From: an uncultured Colwellia sp.
Lineage (GTDB): Bacteria; Pseudomonadota; Gammaproteobacteria; Enterobacterales; Alteromonadaceae
DNA length: 64,000 bases
Direction of reading: 5' to 3'
Assembly: GCA_913058245.1 (NCBI GenBank)
Contig: CAJXQJ010000004.1
Span: 62,001 to 126,000 of the forward strand
In this document: piece by piece, positions 1 to 9,214 of the stretch
Position numbering within the stretch: the stretch's first letter is position 1
Layout: every line of letters begins with the position of its first letter
Program-made: the position numbers and the translations under genes
The notes under the pieces: generated by a model
The model's input: only the letters and a program-made list of their open reading frames with translations
Database searches by the model: none
What the model was told of the DNA's origin: nothing

Positions 1-378
1 GCTAAGCATTTCTTTACTCTTTTGCCAAGCAACTTTTGCTGCGGCTTTATCGGTTTCAGTGCTTTGCGTTTCCCAAGTAAACCCTGTTCCCATGACATGA
101 TGTTTAACAGGAAATTGCTTTAAAATGTTCATTTCGCCACATTCCCATTTCGAGCCTTTGATAAACTGCACAATACCGGCTTTTTGGCCGTGACCAATAG
201 CGCGTAAAACCGTACCAAAACCTGAAGTGCTTTTACCCTTACCGTTACCCGTTATTACCACTAAAACACCACGTTCTTCAGTCGCTTGAGCGACACGTTC
301 AGCAACCTCAGCTTTAATTCTTTTTTGGCGCTCAACATGTTTTTGTTCTTTATTTGCCAATTTCTCTTCGTTGTTCAT
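1..378 (-). CDS. cobO: Cob(I)yrinic acid a,c-diamide adenosyltransferase (CobO/BtuR), 3' end truncated by window edge
   Basis: Reverse translation from ATG at 378: MNNEEKLANKEQKHVERQKRIKAEVAERVAQATEERGVLVVITGNGKGKSTSGFGTVLRAIGHGQKAGIVQFIKG..., with the CobO P-loop GNGKGKST; open at the left edge. Confidence 0.93.
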   Translation of the reverse strand, partial: MNNEEKLANKEQKHVERQKRIKAEVAERVAQATEERGVLVVITGNGKGKSTSGFGTVLRAIGHGQKAGIVQFIKGSKWECGEMNILKQFPVKHHVMGTGFTWETQSTETDKAAAKVAWQKSKEMLS

Positions 379-392
379 AACTTTACTCTTAT

Positions 393-728
393 TTATTCGT
401 TACTAATTAAGATCAGTTTACCTGTTTCTGGGTCACGATAAACCTGTCCCATGGCTTGGTAACCTTCTTCGCTCTGTAATTTATTTTGTAATGTTTCTGG
501 CGGCGAGGTCATTTCTTTACCAACCGAGTCAACAGGTTGAATCATGGCTTTATTATCTGCTTTATTCATTTGAAAGTGTTGTTCTAAATCCGGGCTTACC
601 GCCACTAAAGCGGCAATTAAGCCACAGGCAAATACCAGCATAATATCAATCAAGTTAGCAAGCGGCCCTAACGGCTCTTGTTCTTGGCTGTCAAACTGGC
701 TACTTCTCCATGCGTCACTCATTGGCAT
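393..728 (-). CDS. DUF2149 domain-containing protein; ExbD/TolR-like single-TM protein
   Basis: 111 aa; TM segment PLANLIDIMLVFACGLIAAL resembles the ExbD/TolR TM with its conserved Asp; follows an ExbB-like gene. Confidence 0.8.
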   Translation of the reverse strand: MPMSDAWRSSQFDSQEQEPLGPLANLIDIMLVFACGLIAALVAVSPDLEQHFQMNKADNKAMIQPVDSVGKEMTSPPETLQNKLQSEEGYQAMGQVYRDPETGKLILISNE

Positions 729-731
729 TCT

Positions 732-1247
732 CTAGGCTGTTTTTGCTGAAGCATTAACATCAACTACTGGCGTTAGTTTAGCAGTATCGATAACAGGTTC
801 TGTAATTTCTAATCGCTCTAATTCTCCAATCGCATTGTCGTACCAACGTCGGCGCATTCGTCCCAGTACAAAACCTATAACACCAGCGAATAAACCAATA
901 ATAGTGGTATCAAATGCGACCGTCATCGCGGTCGTCAAAATACTGATATCACCAGAGCCAAGTGCAGCAAGACCGGGCCCTAATGGAATAAGCGTGCCCA
1001 TTAAACCTAACATAGGCGCAATGCGCGTAATAAAGTCGGCTCTTTCAATACGTTTTTTACCTTGGCTGATCAAGGCTTGCTTTTGCTTTGCTGCTTGTAA
1101 AGCAGGTATCACCGAAAGCCGTTCACCTAATGCTAAGCCAAATTCATAAATCGCCAAGCCAGTAAAAAACAATAAGCCCCATACCACAGGCTGAAGCAAC
1201 CAAGAGGTAATTAAATGCATAATATCTAATGAAAAACTATATAACAT
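732..1247 (-). CDS. MotA/TolQ/ExbB proton channel family protein
   Basis: MLGLMGTLIPLGPGLAALGSGD...AFDTTIIGLFAGVIGFVL is a TolQ/ExbB/MotA motif; start chosen at MLYSFSLD (1247), because the longer ORF overlaps cobN. Confidence 0.85.
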   Translation of the reverse strand: MLYSFSLDIMHLITSWLLQPVVWGLLFFTGLAIYEFGLALGERLSVIPALQAAKQKQALISQGKKRIERADFITRIAPMLGLMGTLIPLGPGLAALGSGDISILTTAMTVAFDTTIIGLFAGVIGFVLGRMRRRWYDNAIGELERLEITEPVIDTAKLTPVVDVNASAKTA

Positions 1248-1248
1248 A

Positions 1249-4200
1249 CTAACTTTCCTTCTCAACAACTGACAACTTAGGTAACTGACGTTGCGCCCGA
1301 ATATAACCAAATAGTATTAACAACAACACCACACTAATTAACCCAAGCATTAGAACTTTCTGCTCAAATGGCTGAGCTTGTTCACCTTCCTGACTAACAG
1401 TGTTTTCTTCAGTTGCAGGCGCACTATCATTAGGCACAACTTCATTAGTTTTTAACGGCTTAGTTGCCGCGGTTATTTCTTGAATATGCTGAACACCAGA
1501 GCCTTGTTCCCCGATAGGTGTGTGGTTTGCCGCAGCAAGCACCTGATCAAGTTGCTTTTGTAATGGCATAGATAGCATAGGTTTAATAAATGGATAAATA
1601 GGATGATTTGCATGCGTATGGCCACTGCCCGGAATACCATGTTCAACAATATTTTGCGCAAATTGCTCAGCAAGTTCGGTTTGCGTTTGTTGGTTAGCTT
1701 GCCAAAAGCCTTTTTCAATAGCCACAAGCATCACTGCCAAAATATTACTTTGCACATGCACGTTATGCTTTACTTGTAAAAATTCATCAAGGCCAAGCGC
1801 TAAACTGTCATCAATATAAATAGCTTTCAGGTCTTGCCAAGCCCAAGACTTAATAATTTCTGGGCTTGTTGCTTGCCAACCCCACAGGTTTTCAATGAAC
1901 TCACTACCCATGGTTCTTGCGCCAGCATAACCTTGCTTCATCAGCGGTTGGATCCATTGTCGATTTAAAAAGCGCCCGCGTAATTCTGACAATAAAGCAG
2001 TTTGCAGAGGGTCTATCGACAACTGTTGATTATTTGCGTGCGATATAACAAAGCTATTAGGTTGTTGACCAGCAATGGTTTCAATCGCTAAATTTAAGCC
2101 ACCTAAATAATCGTAGGCATCATTATTATCAATCAGGCCATACAAATTACTCGCGCGCCCTAGGTAAGTATTATTAACATTAGCCAGTTGCTGGCGGAAT
2201 AAACTTTGGACATTACTGCCTATCGCTGTATTTTCATTTGGCACTCCATAAGCGTGGCTCATACGTTTAATATACGCTTCGCCTAATTGCTTACGTTCTT
2301 GCCATGCGCCAGAGCGCTCAGCCAAACGATTAATACCCGCGCCATATGCACCGGGGGCGGTACCAAATATTCGATAACTAGCCTGACGGCCCAATAATTC
2401 AGCGCTGACTGCGCCATTGGCTCGCAATAGCGCTTGCGCTTCACGTAGCCAATTACTGGCAACCATATTATTTTGTATGCTTTCGTTGAAATTATGACTC
2501 TGTTGAGAAAGCATATGCTCAACCGGTGCTAATGCCGCATGCAAAGCGCTAATTAGTGCAGGGTGATCACGTTCAATAATGTTTTTACTGGCCGCTAATG
2601 CCAATAGTACGGAGCGATCTAACCACACCAATTGTTGAGCATATAAATCACGGAACAATCCAGAGGTGGTAAAAACAATATCTCGACGCTCCTTCCGTGT
2701 TTGATCAAGTGCTATCAATTTTAAAGATTTTAAAATACCACGTCGATTCCAAACCGGCTGTACGCCAAGCATGTCCATACCAAAAGCGATCATCGCACCT
2801 TCATCTCGCACCGCATCAGACGCCCATAAAATTACAGCTTCTTTATGGGGTTCATCGATAATTGCATTTTCTTCTCGGGCTTTAGTTGCCAATTGCTGAC
2901 CGGTAGCAAAACCTAACTGAGACGGTATTAAACCACCATCAAGTGCGTAAAAGTTCCGTCCTGTTGGCAAGGCGTCAGGTGTTCTAATTGGATCATTACC
3001 TTTGCCCGGCGCAACAAAACCGCCATTTAAAGCATTTAAGAACGCTGACATTTCACTGCTTGGTGATTTAATCAGGTTTTGCTCAATCTCATTACGTTTT
3101 TCATCGTCAAAGTCTAACTCGCCTTTTTCAATCGATACCATCATGGTTTCAATAGCATCTTGTTGCCAATCTTTACCATAAATATGCAAACCTAGCGGCA
3201 TAAAGTCTTCTTGTAATTTAGTGAGGTAATGCCCGACTTCATGCAGTAAAAAGTCATCATCAACCTCACCAAAACCAATACCACGAACTTGCAACTCTTC
3301 ATCCATACTGGCAACAAGTTCATCGGTTAAATTCAGCACTTCAATTTTATGACGCAACGCTTTAATCGCTTTTTTCTTGGTATCGTCATTAGATGCTGCC
3401 TCAGCACTTTCAATGAGTTGACGTAACTGCAATAAGCCGTCATATAATTCAGTCGTGGCCAAAGGTGGCGTTAAATGATCTAACATCACCGAAATACCGC
3501 GGCGCTTAGCTTGAATACCTTCACCGACGCCATCAACAATGTATGGGTAAATACTTGGAATGTTGTCGATAATTAGCGACGGGTAATCACTTGCTGATAA
3601 GCCAACCGCACGTTTAGGTAAAAACTCGTAGGTTGAATGTCGGCCTAAATGCACTACGGCGTTGGCTTTAAAAACGTCACGTAAATAATAATAAAAAGCC
3701 AAGTACTGATGCGGTGGTGGAAAAGTCATATTGGCATGTAACAATTCTTCATTTAACTCCCACCCTCTCGGCGGCTGTGGCCCTAAGAAAATATTACCAA
3801 ACTGAACACCAGGTAATAGAATTTCATTATTCCACACCATGGTTTTCCCCGGCACATTACCCCAACCACGAATGCCTTCAATTTGCATAGCAATTAGCGC
3901 ATTTTTCAGTTTTTCTGCTGATTGCCATTGCTTAACGGCAATCTTGTTATTTGCCTGTTTTAATGCGATGAAATGACGATATTGCTCAGTTAACTGTTCA
4001 AGTAAATTTAACGCACGGGCCCGCCCTTTGTGTCGAATTCCATCAAGGGCGTGATGTAAATCAACCGAGGTACTTTCAACATTGGCTAATAGGGCCTGCA
4101 AAACCTTATTACGCTCAACCGTTGAAAGCTGTGCTAGTTCAATTTGGCCTTGAGCAAAAAGATAAGTGTTAACTTGAGCATGTAAATGCCCTAACGGCCC

Positions 4201-5853
4201 CTCAATCATTTCAGCTTTAACAACATTAGGTAAGGTGTCGAAATACGCTTGGTAATCATTTACTGACATTTTATCGATCAGCGGTGACATTCTATTTAAC
4301 GCTGTGGCATCTTGCGGTAAGTTCACCGCTTTCAACTGTAATATATCGAGCAGTTCTTCAGCTGAACCAGGGAAGTCAGCTTCAGCGCCCAAATCATAAC
4401 CTTGCGCTTTTAATTGCTGTAATATTTGCCAAAGCGACTGTTGAACATCGAGGTTATCAGCACCTATATTGTGGCGACCCGGCGGATGATTATAATAAAC
4501 AATGGCTACTTTTTTCTTCGCGTTTTCAGTTGTTCTTAGCGCTAGCCAAGCACTTACTCGAACTTGTAGTCGTGCAACTTCTTTTGTTAATACTTCACTT
4601 ATAGATAAACTCGCACCGGTTAATGAGTCCAACTTAGCACTCGAAGCTAATGCCAATACATGTGGCTGTGAAACACCTTGTAGCTCAGGCATTGCCACCC
4701 GGTAATGTACACTGTCACTCGGTAAACCTGTTGGCGAAAGTTGATATTCCAAAGTGCTCATTTCGGTTACTCGAATGCCTTTAAATACAGGAACGTTCAA
4801 CTTTTCAAACTTCTGCGTAACTGGCTCGCGACCTTCACCACCACCAATAACAAAGTCTTGTAATGCGATAATAGCTAATGGCTGCGTAATTTTTAGATTA
4901 CGTATTATTTCAATTACTTGCTCACTCGGCTTCCCCCAACCAGCAAGCACAGAAACGCATTGCCATTGGCGCTGACATAATTGTTGATGTAGCTGCCATT
5001 GCCCAGGCTGATCGCCAGTATCGTGATCAATAATAAACACTAAGGGCTTATCTAGGTTTTTAGTTATATTATCCGCTAAATAAGCCTGACTGATCAGTTG
5101 CTCTTGCCAATAAAAACGTATCGGTTGCAAAGGCAGAATTTTTGGTGCTGCTGTTAAAGCAGTTGAGTTAGCGTTTGCTTGAGTAATAGTTTCTAGCCAA
5201 GTAAATAAGTGCCCTAAATTTTCTTTACCGCGATTTTGCCAATAAGCACGCGCTTGTAACCAATAAGCAAAGGCTGGCCATTGCTGTTGTTTAGCCTTGA
5301 GTGCAGACAAGTAATCATTCTTATCCAAGGCCGCCATTAAACTTTGCAACTGCTGCTTTGACAAATTGGCGGTATTACCACCATTGATATCTTGGTGTAA
5401 TGCCATTAAACGTCGGTCGGTATTTAGCATCAACCGTGCTTGCCCTTCTGGGTAAGTTAACGCTAACAAACGTTCAACTGACTCGCCAAATACACCAGCA
5501 ATAACTAACGCTTGATGTTGATTAATGAGCTGCTGTATTTCTTTGTTAGTCATAATATTTAACTGGCTAACACTGCGAATATTAATACTGCTAGATGTTT
5601 TATCGACACTTTGTGTCGCTAAAAACTGATGCCCACCCGCAACCATACTGGCAGCTGATCGATCAGACACCAACGCAAGCATTTTCATTTCACTGGCTTG
5701 TAAGCTGGCAGCACTTAAAAAGGTGATTAGCCAAAAGGCCATCAAAAAAACTCTATTTACCTGACCTTTTTTAAGTAAAGGTTTTATCGTGTGTTTGCTA
5801 ACAATGGCGCTTGTCATGAGAACTCTCAAAAAAACTAAATAAACTGTGCTCAT
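1249..5853 (-). CDS. cobN: CobN/magnesium chelatase H-type large chelatase subunit, exported and membrane-anchored variant
   Basis: 1534 aa; CobN/BchH motifs (YYNHPPGRHNIGADNLDV, GPQPPRGWELNEELLHANMTFPPPHQYLAFYYYLRDVFKANAVVHLGRHSTYEFLP, LHEVGHYL). N-terminal signal-like segment (VFLMAFWLITFLSAASLQA) and C-terminal TM (VLMLGLISVVLLLILFGYIRAQRQ). Start could also be 5817. Confidence 0.92.
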   Translation of the reverse strand: MSTVYLVFLRVLMTSAIVSKHTIKPLLKKGQVNRVFLMAFWLITFLSAASLQASEMKMLALVSDRSAASMVAGGHQFLATQSVDKTSSSINIRSVSQLNIMTNKEIQQLINQHQALVIAGVFGESVERLLALTYPEGQARLMLNTDRRLMALHQDINGGNTANLSKQQLQSLMAALDKNDYLSALKAKQQQWPAFAYWLQARAYWQNRGKENLGHLFTWLETITQANANSTALTAAPKILPLQPIRFYWQEQLISQAYLADNITKNLDKPLVFIIDHDTGDQPGQWQLHQQLCQRQWQCVSVLAGWGKPSEQVIEIIRNLKITQPLAIIALQDFVIGGGEGREPVTQKFEKLNVPVFKGIRVTEMSTLEYQLSPTGLPSDSVHYRVAMPELQGVSQPHVLALASSAKLDSLTGASLSISEVLTKEVARLQVRVSAWLALRTTENAKKKVAIVYYNHPPGRHNIGADNLDVQQSLWQILQQLKAQGYDLGAEADFPGSAEELLDILQLKAVNLPQDATALNRMSPLIDKMSVNDYQAYFDTLPNVVKAEMIEGPLGHLHAQVNTYLFAQGQIELAQLSTVERNKVLQALLANVESTSVDLHHALDGIRHKGRARALNLLEQLTEQYRHFIALKQANNKIAVKQWQSAEKLKNALIAMQIEGIRGWGNVPGKTMVWNNEILLPGVQFGNIFLGPQPPRGWELNEELLHANMTFPPPHQYLAFYYYLRDVFKANAVVHLGRHSTYEFLPKRAVGLSASDYPSLIIDNIPSIYPYIVDGVGEGIQAKRRGISVMLDHLTPPLATTELYDGLLQLRQLIESAEAASNDDTKKKAIKALRHKIEVLNLTDELVASMDEELQVRGIGFGEVDDDFLLHEVGHYLTKLQEDFMPLGLHIYGKDWQQDAIETMMVSIEKGELDFDDEKRNEIEQNLIKSPSSEMSAFLNALNGGFVAPGKGNDPIRTPDALPTGRNFYALDGGLIPSQLGFATGQQLATKAREENAIIDEPHKEAVILWASDAVRDEGAMIAFGMDMLGVQPVWNRRGILKSLKLIALDQTRKERRDIVFTTSGLFRDLYAQQLVWLDRSVLLALAASKNIIERDHPALISALHAALAPVEHMLSQQSHNFNESIQNNMVASNWLREAQALLRANGAVSAELLGRQASYRIFGTAPGAYGAGINRLAERSGAWQERKQLGEAYIKRMSHAYGVPNENTAIGSNVQSLFRQQLANVNNTYLGRASNLYGLIDNNDAYDYLGGLNLAIETIAGQQPNSFVISHANNQQLSIDPLQTALLSELRGRFLNRQWIQPLMKQGYAGARTMGSEFIENLWGWQATSPEIIKSWAWQDLKAIYIDDSLALGLDEFLQVKHNVHVQSNILAVMLVAIEKGFWQANQQTQTELAEQFAQNIVEHGIPGSGHTHANHPIYPFIKPMLSMPLQKQLDQVLAAANHTPIGEQGSGVQHIQEITAATKPLKTNEVVPNDSAPATEENTVSQEGEQAQPFEQKVLMLGLISVVLLLILFGYIRAQRQLPKLSVVEKES

Positions 5854-5925
5854 TAAAAAATGCTAACTAAAGCATATTGACGAAAATATTTTCATTTAAT
5901 GAGCGATAGGTGCATTTTCAATCGA

Positions 5926-7371
5926 TTAGAAACATCGATTTTTATTAAAAATACGTAAGGTTAAACCTGGGTTACTCGGGAAATACCAATGCATATAAGA
6001 GGCAAGTATATTGTTATGCTGATAAACATATTCGCCTGCTCGTTCGCTTGGATGATGGGTTGTTTGGCTAATCGGCGTTAAATCAATTTCGGCACAAGAA
6101 TAATGAAAACTATGCCCGCGCATAATATTACTAGACATTTCACCTTGGTTTTCAGCTGAACTTTCAGGCTCAATGTTATCTTTATCTATCACAGATAAAT
6201 CAACCCATTGCGAACCTATTGCCGCGAGCTTTTTCTGCATTGCGGCTTTACCTGGTATAAGGCCAAGCATCGCAATTTGTTGACCTGATATATCCGTTAG
6301 TTGCTCAAGTAAATACAGCATACCGCCACATTCAGCAATTATCGGCTTATTGCTAGCAGCAAAGTTTTTAATATCACTTAAAAAAGTTTCATTATTCATT
6401 AACTTTTCAGCATACAACTCTGGATAGCCACCAGGAATATATAAAATATCTCCTTCGGGTAACTTGTTATCATTCAATGCCGAACAATAGGTAATTTCAG
6501 CGCCAACTTGTTCTAAAAAGGCAATGTTGGCAGCATAGATAAAACTAAAAGCATTATCACGCACAATAATAACGCGAGTACCCACCAAAGCACGATGGAT
6601 AAAGTCTTCTTGACTGTCATGTTCCACAGCAAAAAATTCCACTTGTTCGGGTAACTCGGTCAAGTCGGTTTTAGCGATATGACTAGCAGCTTGGTCAAGT
6701 TGGCTATCTATATCAGCTAGTTCTTGTGCTTGCACTAAACCTAAATGGCGTTCAGGTAAAGTGACACCGTCATCTTTTGGTAAACGTCCGTAAAAACGAA
6801 ATTCTTCCGGCAAACTGGTGCTCAATAACTCAGCATGACGTTCGGTATTAACGCGATTGGCAATCACACCAGAAAACGGTAAATCCTCCCGTAGCTTAGC
6901 AAGGCCAAAGGTAACAGCAGCGAATGTTTGTGCCATGGCTTTGGCATCGATAACGCCAAGCACCGGAATATTAAAATATTGGGCTAAATCAGCACTACTT
7001 GGCGTGCCATCGAATAAGCCCATGACACCTTCAATAAGAATAAGATCAGACTCTAAAGCTGCACGATGAAGTAGTTCTTGGCAGCCCTTTTCACCAACTA
7101 ACCATAAATCTAGTTGATAAACCAATTCACCACTGGCTTGGCGTAAAATCATCGGATCAATAAAATCAGGACCAACTTTAAACACCGTTACTTTACGTCC
7201 TTGATTACGATGATATCGAGCAAGCGCAGCGGTTACTGTAGTTTTCCCTGAGCCAGAGTGTGGCGCGGCAACAATTAAGGCTGAGCACATTGCACCACTG
7301 CCAGTTTGGCGCTCAAGCTTGCCATGAAAAGCAGGGATTGGTTTCGCTTTTTCTATCTGACTCATTGCCAT
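5926..7371 (-). CDS. cbiA: Cobyrinate a,c-diamide synthase (CbiA/CobB)
   Basis: P-loop PHSGSGKTTVTAAL; glutaminase-like GGYPELYAEKL, AECGGMLYLLE, MRGHSFHYS. Confidence 0.93.
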   Translation of the reverse strand: MAMSQIEKAKPIPAFHGKLERQTGSGAMCSALIVAAPHSGSGKTTVTAALARYHRNQGRKVTVFKVGPDFIDPMILRQASGELVYQLDLWLVGEKGCQELLHRAALESDLILIEGVMGLFDGTPSSADLAQYFNIPVLGVIDAKAMAQTFAAVTFGLAKLREDLPFSGVIANRVNTERHAELLSTSLPEEFRFYGRLPKDDGVTLPERHLGLVQAQELADIDSQLDQAASHIAKTDLTELPEQVEFFAVEHDSQEDFIHRALVGTRVIIVRDNAFSFIYAANIAFLEQVGAEITYCSALNDNKLPEGDILYIPGGYPELYAEKLMNNETFLSDIKNFAASNKPIIAECGGMLYLLEQLTDISGQQIAMLGLIPGKAAMQKKLAAIGSQWVDLSVIDKDNIEPESSAENQGEMSSNIMRGHSFHYSCAEIDLTPISQTTHHPSERAGEYVYQHNNILASYMHWYFPSNPGLTLRIFNKNRCF

Positions 7372-7976
7372 TACACCTTATCTTGTGATGATTTGGCTAA
7401 GCCTTTATCGGTCAAGAAATGGCTGATGGTGAAATCAATCACAATTGCCGAAATCGCATAAAATACCGGATTAGAAATTGAGCGGAAATAGTATTTATCA
7501 ACACGCGTTGCATATTCAGCCCATGACAATTCTGGGAATTTTCCTGACAAGGCATAGTAACTGCCATTGGAAATGAAGAAGGCAATTGAACTAGCAACAA
7601 ACAAGCCTAAAGCAACTTTAATAATATTATTTTGCCATGCGCTTTGCTGCCAACTAGGTTTAGCGTAAAAGCCAGCCGCAAACATAACCCCATAACTCAA
7701 TACTAGCGCAGGATAAGAGGTGGTAATACAATCGCCAAATTGCCCGCGAAAATACGACGAGGCAAGATCAATCACTAAGGTTAAGGTATAGAAAAACCAA
7801 AACGCTTTCATATTGCGTAAGTACATGCCCGCTAAAAAGAAAATAGCAATAGAAGCACTAGGTAAGTGATTTAAACTAGCAAAATGATGGGTGCGAGTTG
7901 CCAACATTAGCAAAGTTAATACTGCAAATATTGCAAAAAGTAAGCTAATTGGCGTTTTTTGGTTGACTGATTTCAT
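7371..7976 (-). CDS. Multi-TM membrane protein, predicted cobalamin/cobalt-related transporter
   Basis: 201 aa, several hydrophobic segments; first gene downstream of a B12 riboswitch; ATG overlaps the next gene. Confidence 0.6.
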   Translation of the reverse strand: MKSVNQKTPISLLFAIFAVLTLLMLATRTHHFASLNHLPSASIAIFFLAGMYLRNMKAFWFFYTLTLVIDLASSYFRGQFGDCITTSYPALVLSYGVMFAAGFYAKPSWQQSAWQNNIIKVALGLFVASSIAFFISNGSYYALSGKFPELSWAEYATRVDKYYFRSISNPVFYAISAIVIDFTISHFLTDKGLAKSSQDKV

Positions 7977-8169
7977 AACATTCCCGTGTGCGATAAATAT
8001 TTACGGAGTTGGAAATCAAAGTTGGTAAGTGCTTATAAAGTAAAAGTTTTACAGTAACAGCTGGGCTACTAAGTCATAAATCTTAAACTCATCACATTGT
8101 CTATTGAATAGATAATGCAAAAATCAGTTACTAAGCTCTGAATGACCGCCCACCGCAGTTGTCGAGTAA

Positions 8170-8312
8170 TTTTAGGCCGGTCTCCGGACTCCTGTTCATC
8201 GCTTTTGCAACACCTTCCCATATTTATCAATACAGTGGTTTTGTTGCTGCTCACAGTTACCGTTGCGGGGGCAGTACTGGTTTCTCACCAGTTTCACGTT
8301 TCACCTTCAGTT
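8170..8312 (-). promoter_or_regulatory. Cobalamin riboswitch upstream of the membrane protein-cbiA-cobN-exbB-like-DUF2149-cobO operon
   Basis: Reverse strand reads CTGAAGGTGAAAC...GGTGAGAAACCAGTACTGCCCCCGCAACGGTAACTGTGAGC...GGGAAGGTG...AACAGGAGTCCGGAGACCGGCC: B12 core CCCCGCAAC plus B12 box. Confidence 0.92.
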
Positions 8313-8576
8313 ATTAAACTTCTCTCAAAAAGTAGAATAATGTGAAGACACCTAAATCAGCGCTGATGTTACGTGATGATGGCGATTTATTCAATCAATA
8401 ACCAAATTATTAGCACTAAAGAACTAAGTGCGAGGTTGATACTCAATAAAGCAATTTCGACAACAACTTCATTTAATCATTTTTGCATTGAATCAGCGGA
8501 ATGATTTGGTTATTCTGCGCTTCTACTTAACCACCCGTTTTGTCAGCAACTTAGCGCAAACAGAGTAATATTAACA

Positions 8577-9167
8577 ATGACTACACGCTTTTTTCTAGCT
8601 CGGCACGGACAAACACTGTGGAATAAAACGCAAAGGTTTCAAGGCCAGCTCGACAGCGAATTAACCGAGCAAGGCAAAATTCAAGCAACAAATATCGCCA
8701 TAGCACTAGAAAATGAAAATATCGCTCGTATTATTTCCTCACCGTTAGGCCGTGCAGTTAAAACTGCTGCTATTTGTCAAAACCATTTAGATGTTCCTGT
8801 CGACAACCACCCAGATTTAGCTGAGCGGAACTTGGGGAAATGGCAAGGAAAAAACGTAGAAAGTTTCAGCCAAGATGGAAGTTATCATGAGTTATTGCAT
8901 CAGTTTACCCAACTCAAACCAGAAGGTGGAGAAAGCGCTATCGAATGTGGATTTCGGGTATATCAAGCATTAGAAAACTTTGCCAAGAAGTTCTCAAATC
9001 AAACCTTATTGGTAATATTCCATGGTGAAGCATTACGTTGCTTCTTAGCTAAATTAGGTGTGAATTCAGATAGTAATGCCTACGAGCTGTTCGACAACGG
9101 CTGCTTGTTTACTTTAAGCTACCAACAACAGCGCTTTCAACTTGAGAATCAGCAGGCCTCCAAATAA
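8577..9167 (+). CDS. Histidine phosphatase family protein, CobC-like (alpha-ribazole phosphatase candidate)
   Basis: FFLARHGQTLWNKTQRFQGQLDSELTEQG...SSPLGRAVKTA...VIFHGEALR motifs. Confidence 0.85.
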   Translation: MTTRFFLARHGQTLWNKTQRFQGQLDSELTEQGKIQATNIAIALENENIARIISSPLGRAVKTAAICQNHLDVPVDNHPDLAERNLGKWQGKNVESFSQDGSYHELLHQFTQLKPEGGESAIECGFRVYQALENFAKKFSNQTLLVIFHGEALRCFLAKLGVNSDSNAYELFDNGCLFTLSYQQQRFQLENQQASK

Positions 9168-9214
9168 GTATGAAAAGCAGTCATTTAACTATCATAATGA
9201 CCCAGTGCTAGGTT

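Noticed and set aside
1473-4975. Several ORFs of 67-106 aa inside cobN, on both strands
   Set aside because: Shadow ORFs within a strongly supported 1534-aa coding region.
8069-8345. ORFs 8069..8254 (-) and 8142..8345 (+)
   Set aside because: They overlap the cobalamin riboswitch; no family-like sequence.
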